From Halichoerus grypus (Eukaryota > Chordata > Mammalia > Carnivora > Phocidae): a stretch of DNA of 64,000 nt. Positions 48,495 through 60,600 of the stretch are shown piece by piece. The notes below the pieces were generated by a model, which was given only the letters and a program-made list of their open reading frames with translations, was not told the DNA's origin and made no database searches. The DNA lies in assembly GCF_964656455.1 (NCBI RefSeq), contig NC_135717.1:143110308-143174307 (forward strand). Reading direction: 5' to 3'. Position 1 is the stretch's first letter. Every line of letters starts with the position of its first letter. The position numbers and the translations under genes are program-made.

Positions 48495-48524
48495 CCTTTA
48501 AATTTCTTTTACCTTATCTCTTGC

Positions 48525-48785
48525 AGTAATAGCTTAGTGATTTTTAAGCCCAGACTCTACAGCTAGACTGCATCAGTTCCAATCCCCACTCTGTTACTTA
48601 TAATTATGTGTTCTCAGTCAAGTTACTTAACTCTTCTATGCCTCAGTTTCCTCAACTGTAAAAGGTAGATAAAGATACGTCCTGCCCATAGAGTTGTGAC
48701 AACTCCATGAGTCGATGTATGGGAAACACTGAAAACAGGGCCTGATACATACAATGCACCACAGGAGTGTTAGCTATTGTAGTTG
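48525..48785 (+). repeat. MIR SINE relic (+)
   Basis: 'aagttacttaactcttctat', 'gcctcagtttcctcaactg', 'agagttgtgacaactcc' and 'gggcctgatacatacaatgc' in MIR order. It lies 20 bp beyond the L1 target site. Confidence 0.88.
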
Positions 48786-49014
48786 TTTTTCATTTTCTGA
48801 TTGTGCTAATGTATAATTTATTTTATGTTGGTCACATAATCTCCTAATTTCTAAGTGATTGAGAAAAAGAAACTCATCATGGTGTCTGGCCTTCACACAC
48901 ACTTTGTGCCTCCATGGGTTTGCACCAGCTCCAGGGTATTTGCATATTAAAGGAGGTAAATAACTACAGTGAATAGAATACATTCAGAAATGGCAGGGAC
49001 CTTAGAGATCATCT

Positions 49015-49345
49015 AGTCCAGGAGCTGGCACAACTTTTTCTCTCAGGGAACAGATTGTAAATATTTTGGCTATTGCCATATGGTTTCCATGGCAACTATG
49101 CGACCCCCCCCCCCCCCCGCTGTTGCAGCACCAAAGCAGCCATAGATGATATGGAATGAATGGGTGTGGCTATATTCCAATAACACTTTTTTTATAGACA
49201 CTGAAATTTGAATTGTGTATAATTTTTACATATGAAATATTATACTTCTTTTGATTTTTTTTCAACCATTTTTTAAAAATGTAAAAAACTTTCTTAGCTC
49301 ACAGGCCGTAAAAAACAGGTGGGTGACTGAACTTGGCTGACCCCT
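49015..49345. mobile_element. hAT-type MITE relic interrupted by poly-C
   Basis: Same family as 36035-36285: 'ggagctggcacaactttttc', 'ttgtaaatattttggctat', 'agcagccatagatgatatgg', 'gggtgtggctatattcc', 'cacaggccgtaaaaaacagg'. A C15 run lies at 49104-49118. Confidence 0.6.
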
Positions 49346-49349
49346 GGTC

Positions 49350-49530
49350 TAGTCCAAAGCTTGCAAATCCCAGTGCTTTCACCTGGGAATTCCACTTGGG
49401 GATTTTTTGTTGAAAAGTAAAGCTACCTGAGCCGGACTCCAAACCCACTAAGTAAAAATCTCTGGGTGATGGGCAATGGAATCTTTGCTGTGAACATGCT
49501 TGAGGAACCACACTTTGACAAACTACTGAA
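49350..49530. mobile_element. MER5A-like hAT MITE relic
   Basis: 'gtgctttcacctgggaattc', 'agccggactccaaaccc' and 'aggaaccacactttgac' resemble MER5A-type elements. Name from memory. Confidence 0.5.
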
Positions 49531-49534
49531 GGCC

Positions 49535-51070
49535 TTCATATGATTATGGAGACTTCATGCCTTTCTTCAGAGATCTAGAAATAATTTATAAAGGTCGAGT
49601 ATTACAAGTACCACATTGCAAAAGTGAATGGGATCACTTGTGCCATAAATTACTTAAATTTATTCTTTACATTCTTTTATCTTTATTATTAATGTCTTGT
49701 GTCAACAAAGGTCATCATTTTTTTTTACTATGTTGTAAGGATGTGGTAGCACCTTGAAATTACCCTAAAATAACTGCAAATTAGAGAAATCTCATTTCGT
49801 GTTTTGTCAACATAAGAACATGTACATATTTTTTGACACATTCTTTGTGGTGACAAAAAAAATAAAGTAAAATAAAAAACAAATGGTCTGGTGAATAAGT
49901 TCTGGTGCACACTTACTTGAAATATTATGCCTGTACTGCCCTGAAGGAGAGAGGTTCATCACATACCAATAACAAACAAAGTAGAGTAATATATACAATA
50001 TGATTCAATTTTCGTTAAAAAAGGAAATACACTGATGACATTGGTTACCTCAGGCAGATAAGACTGGAGGGGGAAGTGGAGGATGAAAGACTAACTTCTT
50101 CTTGAAACATATCTTTATTGTTTGACTTTTTATAGGAATAGTTTTAAAATAGAAATATTTTAAGGTGTAAATTGGAAACAAAATTTCCAATAACCTTCAT
50201 AGTCTATTTGGGACAAGAATCCGGATTTCCCTGATAAGAAAAAGAGGTCTGCTTCTGAGACTCACCAACTCTGGCAAAGTGGAGAAAATTTAATTTATAA
50301 TGTGAATCTGCCTGCAAAATCACACAGTTATCATCTTTTTTCCCCAATTCAAGTCAGCGGTTCAAGGGAATCTTTGAAGTGGAATTCCATTATATAAATC
50401 TCATTTAAAGTCAGGTAGAACCCTGACTTTGAATAAGCCTTACTAAACAAGTCAGAAAGAGGCAATCCATTCTGCTTTTCTGGTCTTTATTTTCAATACA
50501 CAGAGTATAATTTTAATAGGCAGCCTAATGGTTTGCTTCATTACCGAAAGTTTCTTAGACAAGTAATCCATCTAAATAGTTACTAATTACATAGCTTCCC
50601 TTAGACTTCCACTTTGCACTAGTGTTTTTTCAGCATCTGATTTTGTAAGAATTGTGGAGAGTACCATTACCAAATGCTTATCTAAATTATTCTGTTTCAT
50701 TTGGGCACAACTGTCATTTCTGTGTAATTACATCTGAGCATTAGGTAACTGATGCTTTCTTAAGTAAAGAGAGAAAAATAGATGAATCTAATAGATCTAT
50801 GAAGTGGTTCAAAATTAAATATGCTCAAGTTCAAAGTGAAAATTTCAAGACTAAAAGGGAAACTTCTTTCTCTAATTGCAATTTATCCATTTGTTCACAC
50901 ATCTGTTGTTTACTATGTCAAGACCTGCGCTAGTAAGTGTACACATGCTATTACCCAAAGAAGGCAGTTCATCTTTTTCCTCCTTAGAGAAAGGAAGCTC
51001 CAGGAAATTGGGTAACATGCAGTCACACACTGGTAAATGCACAAGCAGAGATTTAATGCAGTTCTATGTG
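49535..51070. other. Intergenic sequence with no recognised element
   Basis: AT-rich, several short open frames, no recognised gene or repeat. Confidence 0.4.
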
Positions 51071-51074
51071 TATA

Positions 51075-51285
51075 TTTAGCAAACATTCTTGTAGCACAGC
51101 GCCTGTCACTATTCTAAGTATTCTCTGAATATTCATATATCGAATCTTCATAACTCCAGGAGTACGAATATTTGTCCATACCATTTACAGATGAGTACAT
51201 TCAGACAGAGGAAAGTTACACAAATGACAGCTGGAATTGAAACCCATGCAGGCGGACTCCGGACTTTTTTTTGAACCATCCCACT
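51075..51285 (-). repeat. MIR SINE relic (minus)
   Basis: 'gcctgtcactattctaagta', 'aatcttcataactccagg', 'accatttacagatgagtac', 'gaattgaaacccatgcagg' in reversed MIR order. Confidence 0.8.
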
Positions 51286-51479
51286 AGATGGCCTTTTCTG
51301 TCCTAAAGGCATTGTTGCCCACTGCAGTGGTCTGCTTTGGAAGTCAGACTAACACATCAGGACAGAAATAGAGTGGGCTGGGTGCTGAAGTCAACAGCAG
51401 TGGCTATAGAACTCTGTCATATTAAGTGACTGAAAACCCAACCCATTGCCTTTGGGGGAAAAAGGAGGAGAATTTCTTG

Positions 51480-51890
51480 AGTCATGCTATGGACTGTGTT
51501 GTTCGTATGTTAAACCCTAACCCCCAGTTGGACTATATGTGGAGAAAGGGCCAGTGAGATAATTAAGGTTAAATAAGCTCATAAAGGTGGGGCCCTGACA
51601 CAATAGGATTAGTGCCTTATAATAACAACCTGACTGCCCCCCCACCCCCACCTTTCCCTCTCTTCCTGGGGACCCGCAAAAGGGAGGCTCTGTGAGCAGG
51701 GTGATAGCTGCCTGCAAGTCAAGAGAAGAGTCCTCAGAATGAAACTGGCCTCACTGGAACCTTGATCTTGGACTTCCAGCCTCCATTAGCATGAGAAATA
51801 AATTCCTGTTGCTTAAGCTCCCCAGTGTATGGTATTTGTTATGGCAGCCTGAGCAGACTAAAATACATTATGGCTCTGAAAAGTCCTGGG
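51480..51890 (+). mobile_element. MaLR-type solo LTR (MLT1/MST-like)
   Basis: 'ttaaccctaacccccagt'-like start, 'ggtggggccctgacacaata', 'ggattagtgccttataa', 'cttgatcttggacttccagc', 'atgagaaataaattcctgtt', 'cagcctgagcagactaaa'. A poly(A) signal AATAAA at 51797-51802 is in the expected place. No internal retroviral genes accompany it. Confidence 0.75.
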
Positions 51891-52414
51891 GTTAATCTAA
51901 TTAGGCATAGACAGATTCTGGGACTTAAATAATATTAGGCTCTCAATCCCTCCCTTCCTCTCCTGCTCTCCTTTTTACCCATTCTTGTTTTTGTTTTCCT
52001 CCTAATTGACCATATTCTCAGGTCAGCATCCTCTAAGTGCTCCCACCCCCACAGGCTGATGTAGTGATTCTCAGTCACCAGCTGATCTTAGTCAAGGCTA
52101 GTGCATGATTCTAGTGAAATCCCAGGGGGAAGAAGGCTTCTCTACCCCCACAAAAGGGAACAATTGAGACTTACTGGACTAGCTTGGATCAGGTCCCTGA
52201 ACCAATCACTATGGATTGGTTACTATGGCCCAGGTTACTTCTTTTCCCCTGGAGCAGGCAGCCTGGGGCCAGCCACCTTTGAGCTATCGGCTGGGAGTGG
52301 AGCGCAGTGTCTTCCGGGAAGAAAATTGAGATGGCTGCACCAGAAGGGAGAAGTCCACTGTAGTGGACTGACTTACATGAGTAAGTCCACTACAGTGTTA
52401 CCAGCCTTCTGCTA

Positions 52415-52560
52415 GGCCACTAATGCTCAATGAGGCTGTGCACTGAAAGGACTTGGGAGCTTATTAAAAACTACAGGTGCCAGAGGCTTAACCCTCAGAG
52501 ATCCTGATTACATACTTTTCTCAGAAGCCTTTCCAGGTTGCAGAGACCAGGGGCTCTACT
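52415..52560. mobile_element. MER5-like MITE relic
   Basis: 'ggacttgggagcttattaaa', 'cagagatcctgattacata' and 'ggttgcagagaccagggg' resemble a diverged MER5/hAT MITE. Confidence 0.4.
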
Positions 52561-52774
52561 CAGAGGTACTTTTCTTTTTTATTTGATAGCTTAATGAGAT
52601 ACAGTCTTTTCGGGTATAAGTTATTAGAAACCAATGAGAGTGTGACATCGTGATTAAATATATATTTGGTCTTCATCCCTGTTTCTGGCACAGAGCTCCT
52701 AAACCCTTGGAATTTCCTAAGTGATAAGAGTGCTAATGGTGTCTCAATATTTCTAACAAACACCTTTCAACCTC

Positions 52775-53470
52775 ACCTGAGTTTATGTTAATGATGTAAT
52801 TTCTGGAAAGCATCTAAGGGTGGGGAGTGGGCTGTGGTGGCTAGTTGCCAGGGTAACCAACCAAGAGGATTAGAACTTTCAGTCCTACCCCCTGACCTCC
52901 TGGGAGAGGAAAGGGGCTGGAGGTTGAATCAGTCATCAATAGCCAGTGATGTAATCAATTATGCCTATGTAAAGAAGCCTCCATAAAAACCCAGGAGTAG
53001 GTTTGGGGGGCTTCAGGTTGGTGAACATGTGGAGATTTGGAAGAGTAACACCTGGATTGGGCATGGAAAGTCCATGCCCATCGCCCATTCCTTGCCCTTT
53101 GCATCTCTTTCATCTGGCTGTTCCTGAATGATATACTTTTATAATAAACTGGTAATCTAGTAAGTAAAATGTTTTTCTGAGTTCTGTGAGCCAGCTTTAG
53201 CAAATTACTCCAGCCTAAGGAGGGGAACCTCTAATTTATAGCTAGTGGGTCAGAAGCACGGGTGACAATCTAGGCTTGCAACTGGCATCTAACTGGGGCG
53301 GGGTCATCATGTGAGACAGCCCATACCTATGGGATCTGACACTATCTCAGACGGATAGGATCAGAATTGAGTTGAGTTGTAAGATCCCGCCTCCCTGATA
53401 CTGGAGAATGGCTTGTTGGTGGTGTGGACCCCACATACACATATTGGAATTGGTGACCAGAACTTTTAGA
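52775..53470 (+). mobile_element. ERV-class solo LTR (ERVL-like), about 0.7 kb
   Basis: 'catctggctgttcctgaatg', 'ataataaactggtaatctag', 'tgagttctgtgagccagc', 'ggtcagaagcacgggtgac', 'agaattgagttgagttgtaa' and 'gtgtggaccccacatac' are a mammalian LTR pattern I recognise but cannot assign to a subfamily. The poly(A) signal is at 53143-53148. No gag, pol or env remains nearby. Confidence 0.65.
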
Positions 53471-53474
53471 GACT

Positions 53475-54918
53475 CCTAACTTAGCCATTTTTTAAAAGTC
53501 TGTGTGAAACACTCCTACTAAAATGCAGCTGTGTACCAAAAATGGCATTCCTTTCCTTAAGAACTAGTAAGTGAAAGAAATAAAATTGTCCTTTGAGAAG
53601 CATTGTAAGATGCAATCAATGGATTAGAGTATAAATATGCAAAGCAAACTAGAAGAACCAGAAAGATGCTTAACACCAGCAGGACAACATAACATGAATT
53701 CTTACTATTTAATTTTTTTTTTTACTTATCATGTATACATGGTGCTGATAATGTAAACTTCCAACAGGAAAAATAACTAGTGTATTTTTTCATCCACATG
53801 CAACCCTCTCCAAGTATTGATCATTGCTAAATTTGCTAATTTTAGGACTGCATTGATATATTTATTTCTGGGGTTTATTTTGGTTTTGTTTTTGTTTTGC
53901 CTGTGTGAGAAATAAGCATGGAAACAAAACCTAAGTGAAGGCACAGAGTAAAAAGGAAAAAAATACAGAGAGCATGGAAAGACTGTGAAAGCTCATTCTT
54001 CAGAACTGATGAATTTCCTAAATGAAGAAGCAGCATGGACATTCAAAGAAAAAGGAACAAAGTGAATCTCATTTCCGATAGCAGTTGCTCAGGCTGCAGG
54101 AGAGACTAAACTTCTATGAATATGCATATTAACATAAGTGAGAAATCTTGCTCTGAAACTGTTGGGGGGAAGAAATGGAAATGATCATTTAAGTAGCAGT
54201 GGGAAAATAGTTATGATATTCTCTTAACTGTATGCAACAGAAAATAATTCTGGCCTTATACTTAAAGAGAAATGGAGTTTGTTGAAAGAATAAAGCTTAG
54301 CTCATAAAAGCACCAGAAAACTAGGCTTAGAATGTATTGCAGAAACAAGGTGAGACCAGAACCCAAATCATGCTGCAAGCCAGTGTGATGACATTCTGCT
54401 GTCACCATAAGAATCTGGACCTTGCTGTTTGCTCCCTCAGCCCTAGACACTGAGTGTCATGCCATATGCATTCCGTGGCTGGTTTCACACATACTCGGTG
54501 TAAACAGTGATTTCCCAAACAGCAACTGCCCCATATAAGGAAATCTAACTGTAACCAAATTGTTTGTATTTAACTTCTCTGAAGAATGTGCAATTTATCA
54601 ATACCTAATAAAAATGAAGATGCTTATATCACGCAGTAATTCAAGTAATTCGGAGTATATGCCTTGGTGAAACTCAGTATGCACAAGATCTGCATATCCA
54701 AGCATATCCATTGAAAAATAATTGTCCTCTTCAGTTCTTTATCAGTGGCTTACATGGAGATTTGAAAGAATGCTTACAAAATGTCAAATAGTCAAAGCCA
54801 GGATAGAGAAAAAATAATTTCTAAAAAAGTCCATCTGAATCAGAAGGATCCCAAATATTTGTGAAAGTCTGAAACACTATGGTAAACTGACAAAATGAAG
54901 TATAACAAAGGTACATTT
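53475..54918. other. Intergenic sequence with no recognised element
   Basis: Nothing recognised; AT-rich. Confidence 0.4.
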
Positions 54919-54932
54919 TTTCTTTACTTTTT

Positions 54933-55126
54933 TTTAAGATTTTATTTATTTGACACAGAGAGATAGCGAGAGAGAGCACAAGCAGGGGGAGTGGCAGGCA
55001 GAGGGAGAGGGAGAAGCAGGCTCCCCACTGAGCAGGGATCCGGATGTGGGGCTCAATCCCAGGACCCTGGGATCATGACCTGAGTTGAAGGCAGACGTTT
55101 AACCGACTGAGCCACCCAGGTGCCCG
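54933..55126 (-). mobile_element. Carnivore SINE (minus)
   Basis: 'aagattttatttatttgaca', GA-rich stretch, 'catgacctgagttgaagg', 'gactgagccacccaggtgc'. Duplication 'tttctttacttttt' at 54919-54932 and 55127-55140. Confidence 0.95.
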
Positions 55127-55140
55127 TTTCTTTACTTTTT

Positions 55141-56960
55141 AATAGCCAACTGTATACATACAGGACGAGGAAGACCTGACTTGCGGAGGAATTTCCTGTG
55201 AAAATAACTTGATGGGTTGGAGTTGACCACAGACCTACCATGAATGTTGTATGACTGCCAAATTATCTCTGCTCTCAGGTTACATCTGGGCCTCATGCTC
55301 AGTTCGGAGGAGGGACATCAACAAACCAGAAAACCTGCAGACGAGGATCAAAATGATCAGTATGCTACGTTATATGAAAAATAGTTGGAGGAAACAGTAA
55401 CATTTAGGCTGAAAATAGAGACTAAAGGAAGACATAACCATCTTCTAATATTATGTAGAAGAGAGAAGAAATCCCACAGAATTTCAGCTAAACATGATCT
55501 GTATTCCTCCAGCAGATAAAACATGAACACATGGATAGAAATTATATGAATATGTATTTTCTTCTAGAAGAAGAATGAACTTTCTAACATCTATAGATTT
55601 CCAACAGGCAGTTTAATAAGCTAGTGAGTTCCTTACTCCTGGAAGTAATCAAGCAGAAACTCGATGGCTTATTATTCTATTGGCTGAAAGATTTTAAATA
55701 TTTTAAATTTTCTTAATACTCTTCTGCATTCAGAGTTTCTCTTGTTAAGATTAAGAAAATAGGTCTGCAAAACAAAGAAAAAAGAATACTAATAGCTTGG
55801 AGAACATACTATATTCAAGATTCTTTACTGATCTTAGAGGCCATGGATATAATTACAAAATAATCTTATTTTTGTCTTCTCCCTCCTTTTAATCCTGCTC
55901 AGTGAGGCTATTCCCTTCCCTGTTTGGATGACGTCCTGGGCCAGCCTATGACTTCACAAGTTATATTTAGATAATAGTCCTACAATTACTTCAAATCACA
56001 AACATGATCTAATTTATAATTTAAAACATCCATTATTATGTTATGATCAAAAGTTAGAACTTGATTTAAAGTGAAAACACTCCTGCCTTCATGTCCTCAT
56101 GGGCCTGAGCCTGCCTTTGGTTGGCTGCTTGCACTGCAAGAAGGGCTCAGGCAAGGCAAGAGAGGGGGCAGAAGAAAAATTTCCCCCAGCGGGCATGTTA
56201 AGATGGTTGCATGTGCTCAAGAGGTTGTTGGGGTGGGAGTTGATGCCGACTTGTTCTTGTATAGGAACCTTTTGATCTCTGGGGACTCCTTCCTGGAACC
56301 CTCCAAGTAAGATTCCCAGGTCACGGGCTGGGCCTCTGCCCTGGCTGGACTCCACTGTCCTCCCTTGGTTGCTGCCCCAGCTGGTATAGTCCGTGTGCCT
56401 ACCACCTTGTTTCCTTGGTAGACCATGTACTTGAGGGAGATCCCTTTAAAAACAACCCCAGGTTGGCATCACAATCATAGTTTCCACGTTTCGTTTGGGG
56501 GTCAATAACACCTTTCACTTGCTATAGAACAAGGCAGGTGCAATTACTTCCTAGGGGCCTGTTTGCTCTGTTGTCATCAGATGTTTTCACTTCCTCAGGC
56601 ATGAGGTAATTCACAGTCCATGGAGCCCAGGAATACCTATCATGCTCTCCAAGTGGTTCCACTGAAACCCCTCTCATGTGACCTACCACTGGGAAGCAGC
56701 ACCACCATACCCCTCCCCACCTGAGAGGTAAGAGTGCAGCTCTCACCTAAAAAAAAGTCTCCTGACAAATCTGTCCTAAATCTCAACTTGTCTGGTCCTT
56801 TTCCATCTAAATGCACTCTGAATGAAGGGCCCCTGGGTAAAGGACTCATAATCTCAATGGACTTGAGTGTTTTCTTTGTAAATCTGCATTGTGAGCATCT
56901 GTTATATCTGATATCTATCATATCTTGGTGCCTTGGTCAAAAATTCTGATTAAACATCCC
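55141..56960. other. Intergenic sequence with a GC-richer block at 56070-56930
   Basis: Within 56070-56930 several overlapping minus-strand open frames (for example 56426-56217, 56746-56522, 56921-56640) sit in locally GC-rich DNA. This could be a decayed retrocopy or old retroviral segment, but I recognise no protein motif. Confidence 0.35.
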
Positions 56961-56964
56961 TATT

Positions 56965-57150
56965 ATACTCACTTAGTCCCCTCAACAAAACTGTTTGATA
57001 GGTGTCAATATCCACATTCTATAGATAGGAAAATTGAGGCGCAGAGAGAGGAAATAATTTGTCCAAACCATAATCAGACAGCTTGTAAATTGTGAGAAAT
57101 GATACGAGTCCGGAATCTGTTATTCACATGTACACCATACTACATTTAGA
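56965..57150 (-). repeat. MIR SINE relic (minus)
   Basis: 'atagataggaaaattgaggc', 'gcagagagaggaaataattt' and 'cagacagcttgtaaattg' in reversed MIR order. Confidence 0.75.
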
Positions 57151-57304
57151 ATAGCTGCTTTCATTGTATAGAATAATCAACCTACATGTGTAATTTTCCT
57201 TGTGGGAGCAGGGGAGGAGAGTTGTTATTGCTGAATAGCTGGAACCAAACATAAATTTCCAATCATTATATTTTAGTCAATGGCTACTTAAAAGCTCTTC
57301 TTAG

Positions 57305-57421
57305 GGGGAGCCCGGCTGGCTCAGCTGGTGGAACGTGTGACTCTTGATCTCAGGGTTGTGAGTCTGAGCCCAACGTTGGGTGCAGCGATTACTTACGATA
57401 TTAAAAACAACAACAACAACA
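57305..57421 (+). mobile_element. Short, older tRNA-derived SINE with (AAC)n tail (+)
   Basis: 'ggagcccggctggctcagct', 'gtgactcttgatctcaggg', 'gagcccaacgttgggtgcag', then (AAC)n. It lacks the CT-rich 3' half of the other SINEs. Duplication 'aagctcttctt' (57292-57302) and 'aacctcttctt' (57422-57432), 10/11. Confidence 0.85.
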
Positions 57422-57499
57422 AACCTCTTCTTTGTAGACTAATACACCATGATGTATTAGCTGCATGTGCATGTTAGTCAGCTAATTTATCTGTTCTGT

Positions 57500-57665
57500 G
57501 ACAAGTAAAGGATAACAGTAAACATTTACTGGGCACTTACTAGGAGCCAGGCACTGTCCTAAGTGTTTTACCTAGATTCTTTTTTTTTCCTCAAAACACC
57601 ACAAAGTTAGTATTTTTCCCACTTTACAGATGAAGAAAGAGAAACCCACGAGAAACACGGCAAAA
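57500..57665 (-). repeat. MIR SINE relic (minus)
   Basis: 'gtaaacatttactgggcac', 'gccaggcactgtcctaag' and 'cactttacagatgaagaaa' in reversed MIR order. Confidence 0.85.
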
Positions 57666-57669
57666 AACA

Positions 57670-60600
57670 CTGAAGACAGACGACCAGACTTTTTGTTCCT
57701 GTTCTACCATTTACTAGAGCTTGCTGGTCCAGGTCTGTAACTCCTTACCGCCATATTTCTCCTGATCTATCACATGTGAAGAGTAACATCTATCCTGTTT
57801 CCTTTGCAGGATCCATGTGGGATCAAATGAGACAATGTGTGGGTAAGAAGTTTTCAAACTCATGAACTACTGACCTGATTCAGAGAATCGTTCTGTTATT
57901 CCCAGTGAAGGCAGCCGCAGTAAGGAACACTGCAAGTGCATCCTTAGCTAAATGTCACATGACAAGGACCACAGAGATGTCGTTTGACAGACAGCAGCTA
58001 GTTTGCATGGCAGAATAGGGACTGTGTCCTGAAAATCATTTAAACAGAAGGAAAAGAAACCTAGAAAAAAAATCTCAAAAATAGTATTGTATTGCTGAGA
58101 CAGGGCCAAGCTGGGAAAGCTTTGGGGGATTTTGTTGCTCTTGAGAACTATTATAAGGCTTGAAAATGAGAGCCAGGTGAAGGAAAAGAGAGAAAAGCCA
58201 CAAAAGATGAGCAGAGAGAGAAAAGAGGCACAAAATCACAAATTCAGGGAAAGCAAGCATAGCAATACAGCAAAGTATTTTTAAATCCATTCAAAAACTG
58301 ACCAGAGATTCTAAGATATGACTGAATGTTTGCAAAACACAACAGCTGCTGCATTCCACAGTCTACAAGAGAAATAATGGAAACTTTCTTTTCTCTTTTC
58401 CAACAAGACATAACAAAAGCAGAGCTGATGTAATTAATGAAAAAAAGATGGCTATTTGAAACAGTGAAGGCACTGAACAACAGAATGGAATGGAAATGAG
58501 GTTCACATTTAGGGACAATTCATTATTTATCCGCTATACTTTTTATGCACACTGCGTTCTGCTAATATTCCAGGGATAATACCAAACCTGGTTGGTAAAC
58601 TATGCAAGCGTGAGTAGTTAGAGGCTGCGATGGAAGGATCAGGCGCATGGAGTTATTCCTTGAATATCAATTAGCATAGTCCATCCAACCTGAAGACTCT
58701 TACAATTGAATACTTCAACTTAATGGATCTGTTTTCAAATTCCCTTTAATGGCCCTTCTGTGACCACAATATCTACTTTTCCAGACATCCTAAGTAGAAA
58801 CCATTATGGACAATGTATGTAGAATCCCCTAAGGAGAGCATATGGAGGAGAGAATGTGGATTGCCAAATTTAGCAGCTCTGGAGAGCGTGTTTTTGAATT
58901 AAACTTGAATCTACAGGGATTACCGTTCATTTATGACTGGCAAAACATATCTTCCCATTTCTGAAAGATAAATCCCACTGATATACATGTGGATTTCACA
59001 AGTGTTTCTCAAAAACCGTAAGACCAAAAAAAAAAAAAGAAAACCCTTTCCACGAAATGCAAGTGTTCCATACCTATTTGCGAATTATGATGTCACGGTA
59101 TTTTCGCAGGGTTCTTACTAATAAATAGGGAATCTTGTAAGTACTGTACCAACTCTGACCTGAGGAAACTTGGTTCAGAAGTTTCATCCCTGAGACCTAG
59201 GGTTTGGTGACTTTTTTTGAAAAATGTAAAGTGAAGGACTGGCAGGGCAGTAACTACAGTCTTCGATAGTTAAGGATAAGTAACATTTCAAACGTATCGG
59301 GAGGAGGGAACCAAAGCATTGTCGATTTTTTTCTCTTTTGCCAGATAAGATCAGTTTTTATTTTATTTTTCTTAATTTTAATTGTATTCCATCTTTATCT
59401 TTTCATAAAAATAATTGGCAGCACAAACACAGTTTGAAGCACAGATCTTTAAATTTAGTGCACTTTGTTTCATGAAAACTCCTCTTGGTTTATTTTAGTG
59501 TTCTAATTTCATTGTAGACCAGTGAAAATATTGTGGGGAACCAGAGCTGGTCGGCAGACCCACAACTGAAAACGACTAGCCTGATTCACTTCATTAGCAT
59601 GAGCTGGTTCTCTACCCTAAGTCATCATTAAAATCTTATTTGAAAACTTCTAACTAGAGAACAACTAGAGAGCAAACTCTTGTAATTTAGGACAAATGAT
59701 TAAATCTGCTAGTGAATGTTTACATTTGTTGGAGAATGATATTTTATTCTGTATCTATACAATAAATTCCTTGGAATAGAATTTATTTTTTTATCCCCAT
59801 TTTCAAGGACCTGATATAGCTAGAATTTTACCCATTTTTGAATAGTTTCTATCAAAACTATTACCATTTCTTGAAACATTAGAAAACTTCTAATTTGCAT
59901 GCATAGAACATTCTTCATTCTAGAAAGGAACACTCTTACTTCTTTCCCTTTTTTTCATCCTGAATAAGAAAGCTCTTTGATATTCATTCTTTTTCATGGT
60001 TAAATCAAACCATGAACTCCAAGAAATTTCGAAGATTGCTTTTTCTTTCTTTTTTTTTTTTTTTTTTTGGCATTGTCTTGTCTTGAATATCTAGTAATAA
60101 GTAGTCTGCAAAAGGAGAATTAAGAATGTTTATTGTTCAGTGATTTTTGATGTTCTGTTATTTTTATGAGATTTGGCCAATTATGAAAAGTAACTTAATT
60201 TTATTAATGCTGGTGGAGTAGCTTTCCACTGAAAGTGAAGACGAGCCTAAAAATCAAGTCTTACCTTGTACTAAATTTGAAAACCTACATATAGGGTATC
60301 TATATTCAAGCACATTTTTTTTCTTTTCCCTATCTGTTTGGAAATTACTATTAGCACTCTGACACTTACAGAAGAAAGAACTGGTTAAGTTCTCCCTCTA
60401 GCAAGACCAGCGGGCAATCTTCTTGAGTATTAAGTTCTTTAAGGGCATGTAAAAAATTCCTTTTTTTTTTCTCCTTACCCTGTTACTCTAAAAGCCAATG
60501 CATGCTTAAATTCCATCCATCCACACTAAGCCTAAAATCTCAAACCAAGTAATCCACACACTAAAAATAAATTTTTTCATGGTAGATTAATCCAAATCCT

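Larger units (their letters stand above)
41501..48505 (-). mobile_element. Full-length carnivore L1 (minus), inactivated, with TSD
   Basis: The element spans about 41512-48494, close to 7 kb. The exact duplication 'cctttaaattt' lies at 41501-41511 and 48495-48505, extendable with one mismatch into the T-tail. From its 5' end at 48494 ('ggaggagcaagatggtgg' on the minus strand) the order is: GC-rich 5' UTR, A-rich tandemly repeated 5' UTR segment, ORF1 (46712-45817), a short inter-ORF spacer, ORF2 (45735-41938), 3' UTR and A-rich tail. All modules are present, so it integrated complete. Both ORFs carry stops and frameshifts, so it cannot move autonomously. The 3' UTR has an internal A-run (T-run at about 41743-41760 on +). 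Confidence 0.96.

Noticed and set aside
51480..53470. Endogenous retrovirus with genes
   Set aside because: Only LTR-like sequence is visible; no gag, pol or env remnants lie between or beside the LTRs.
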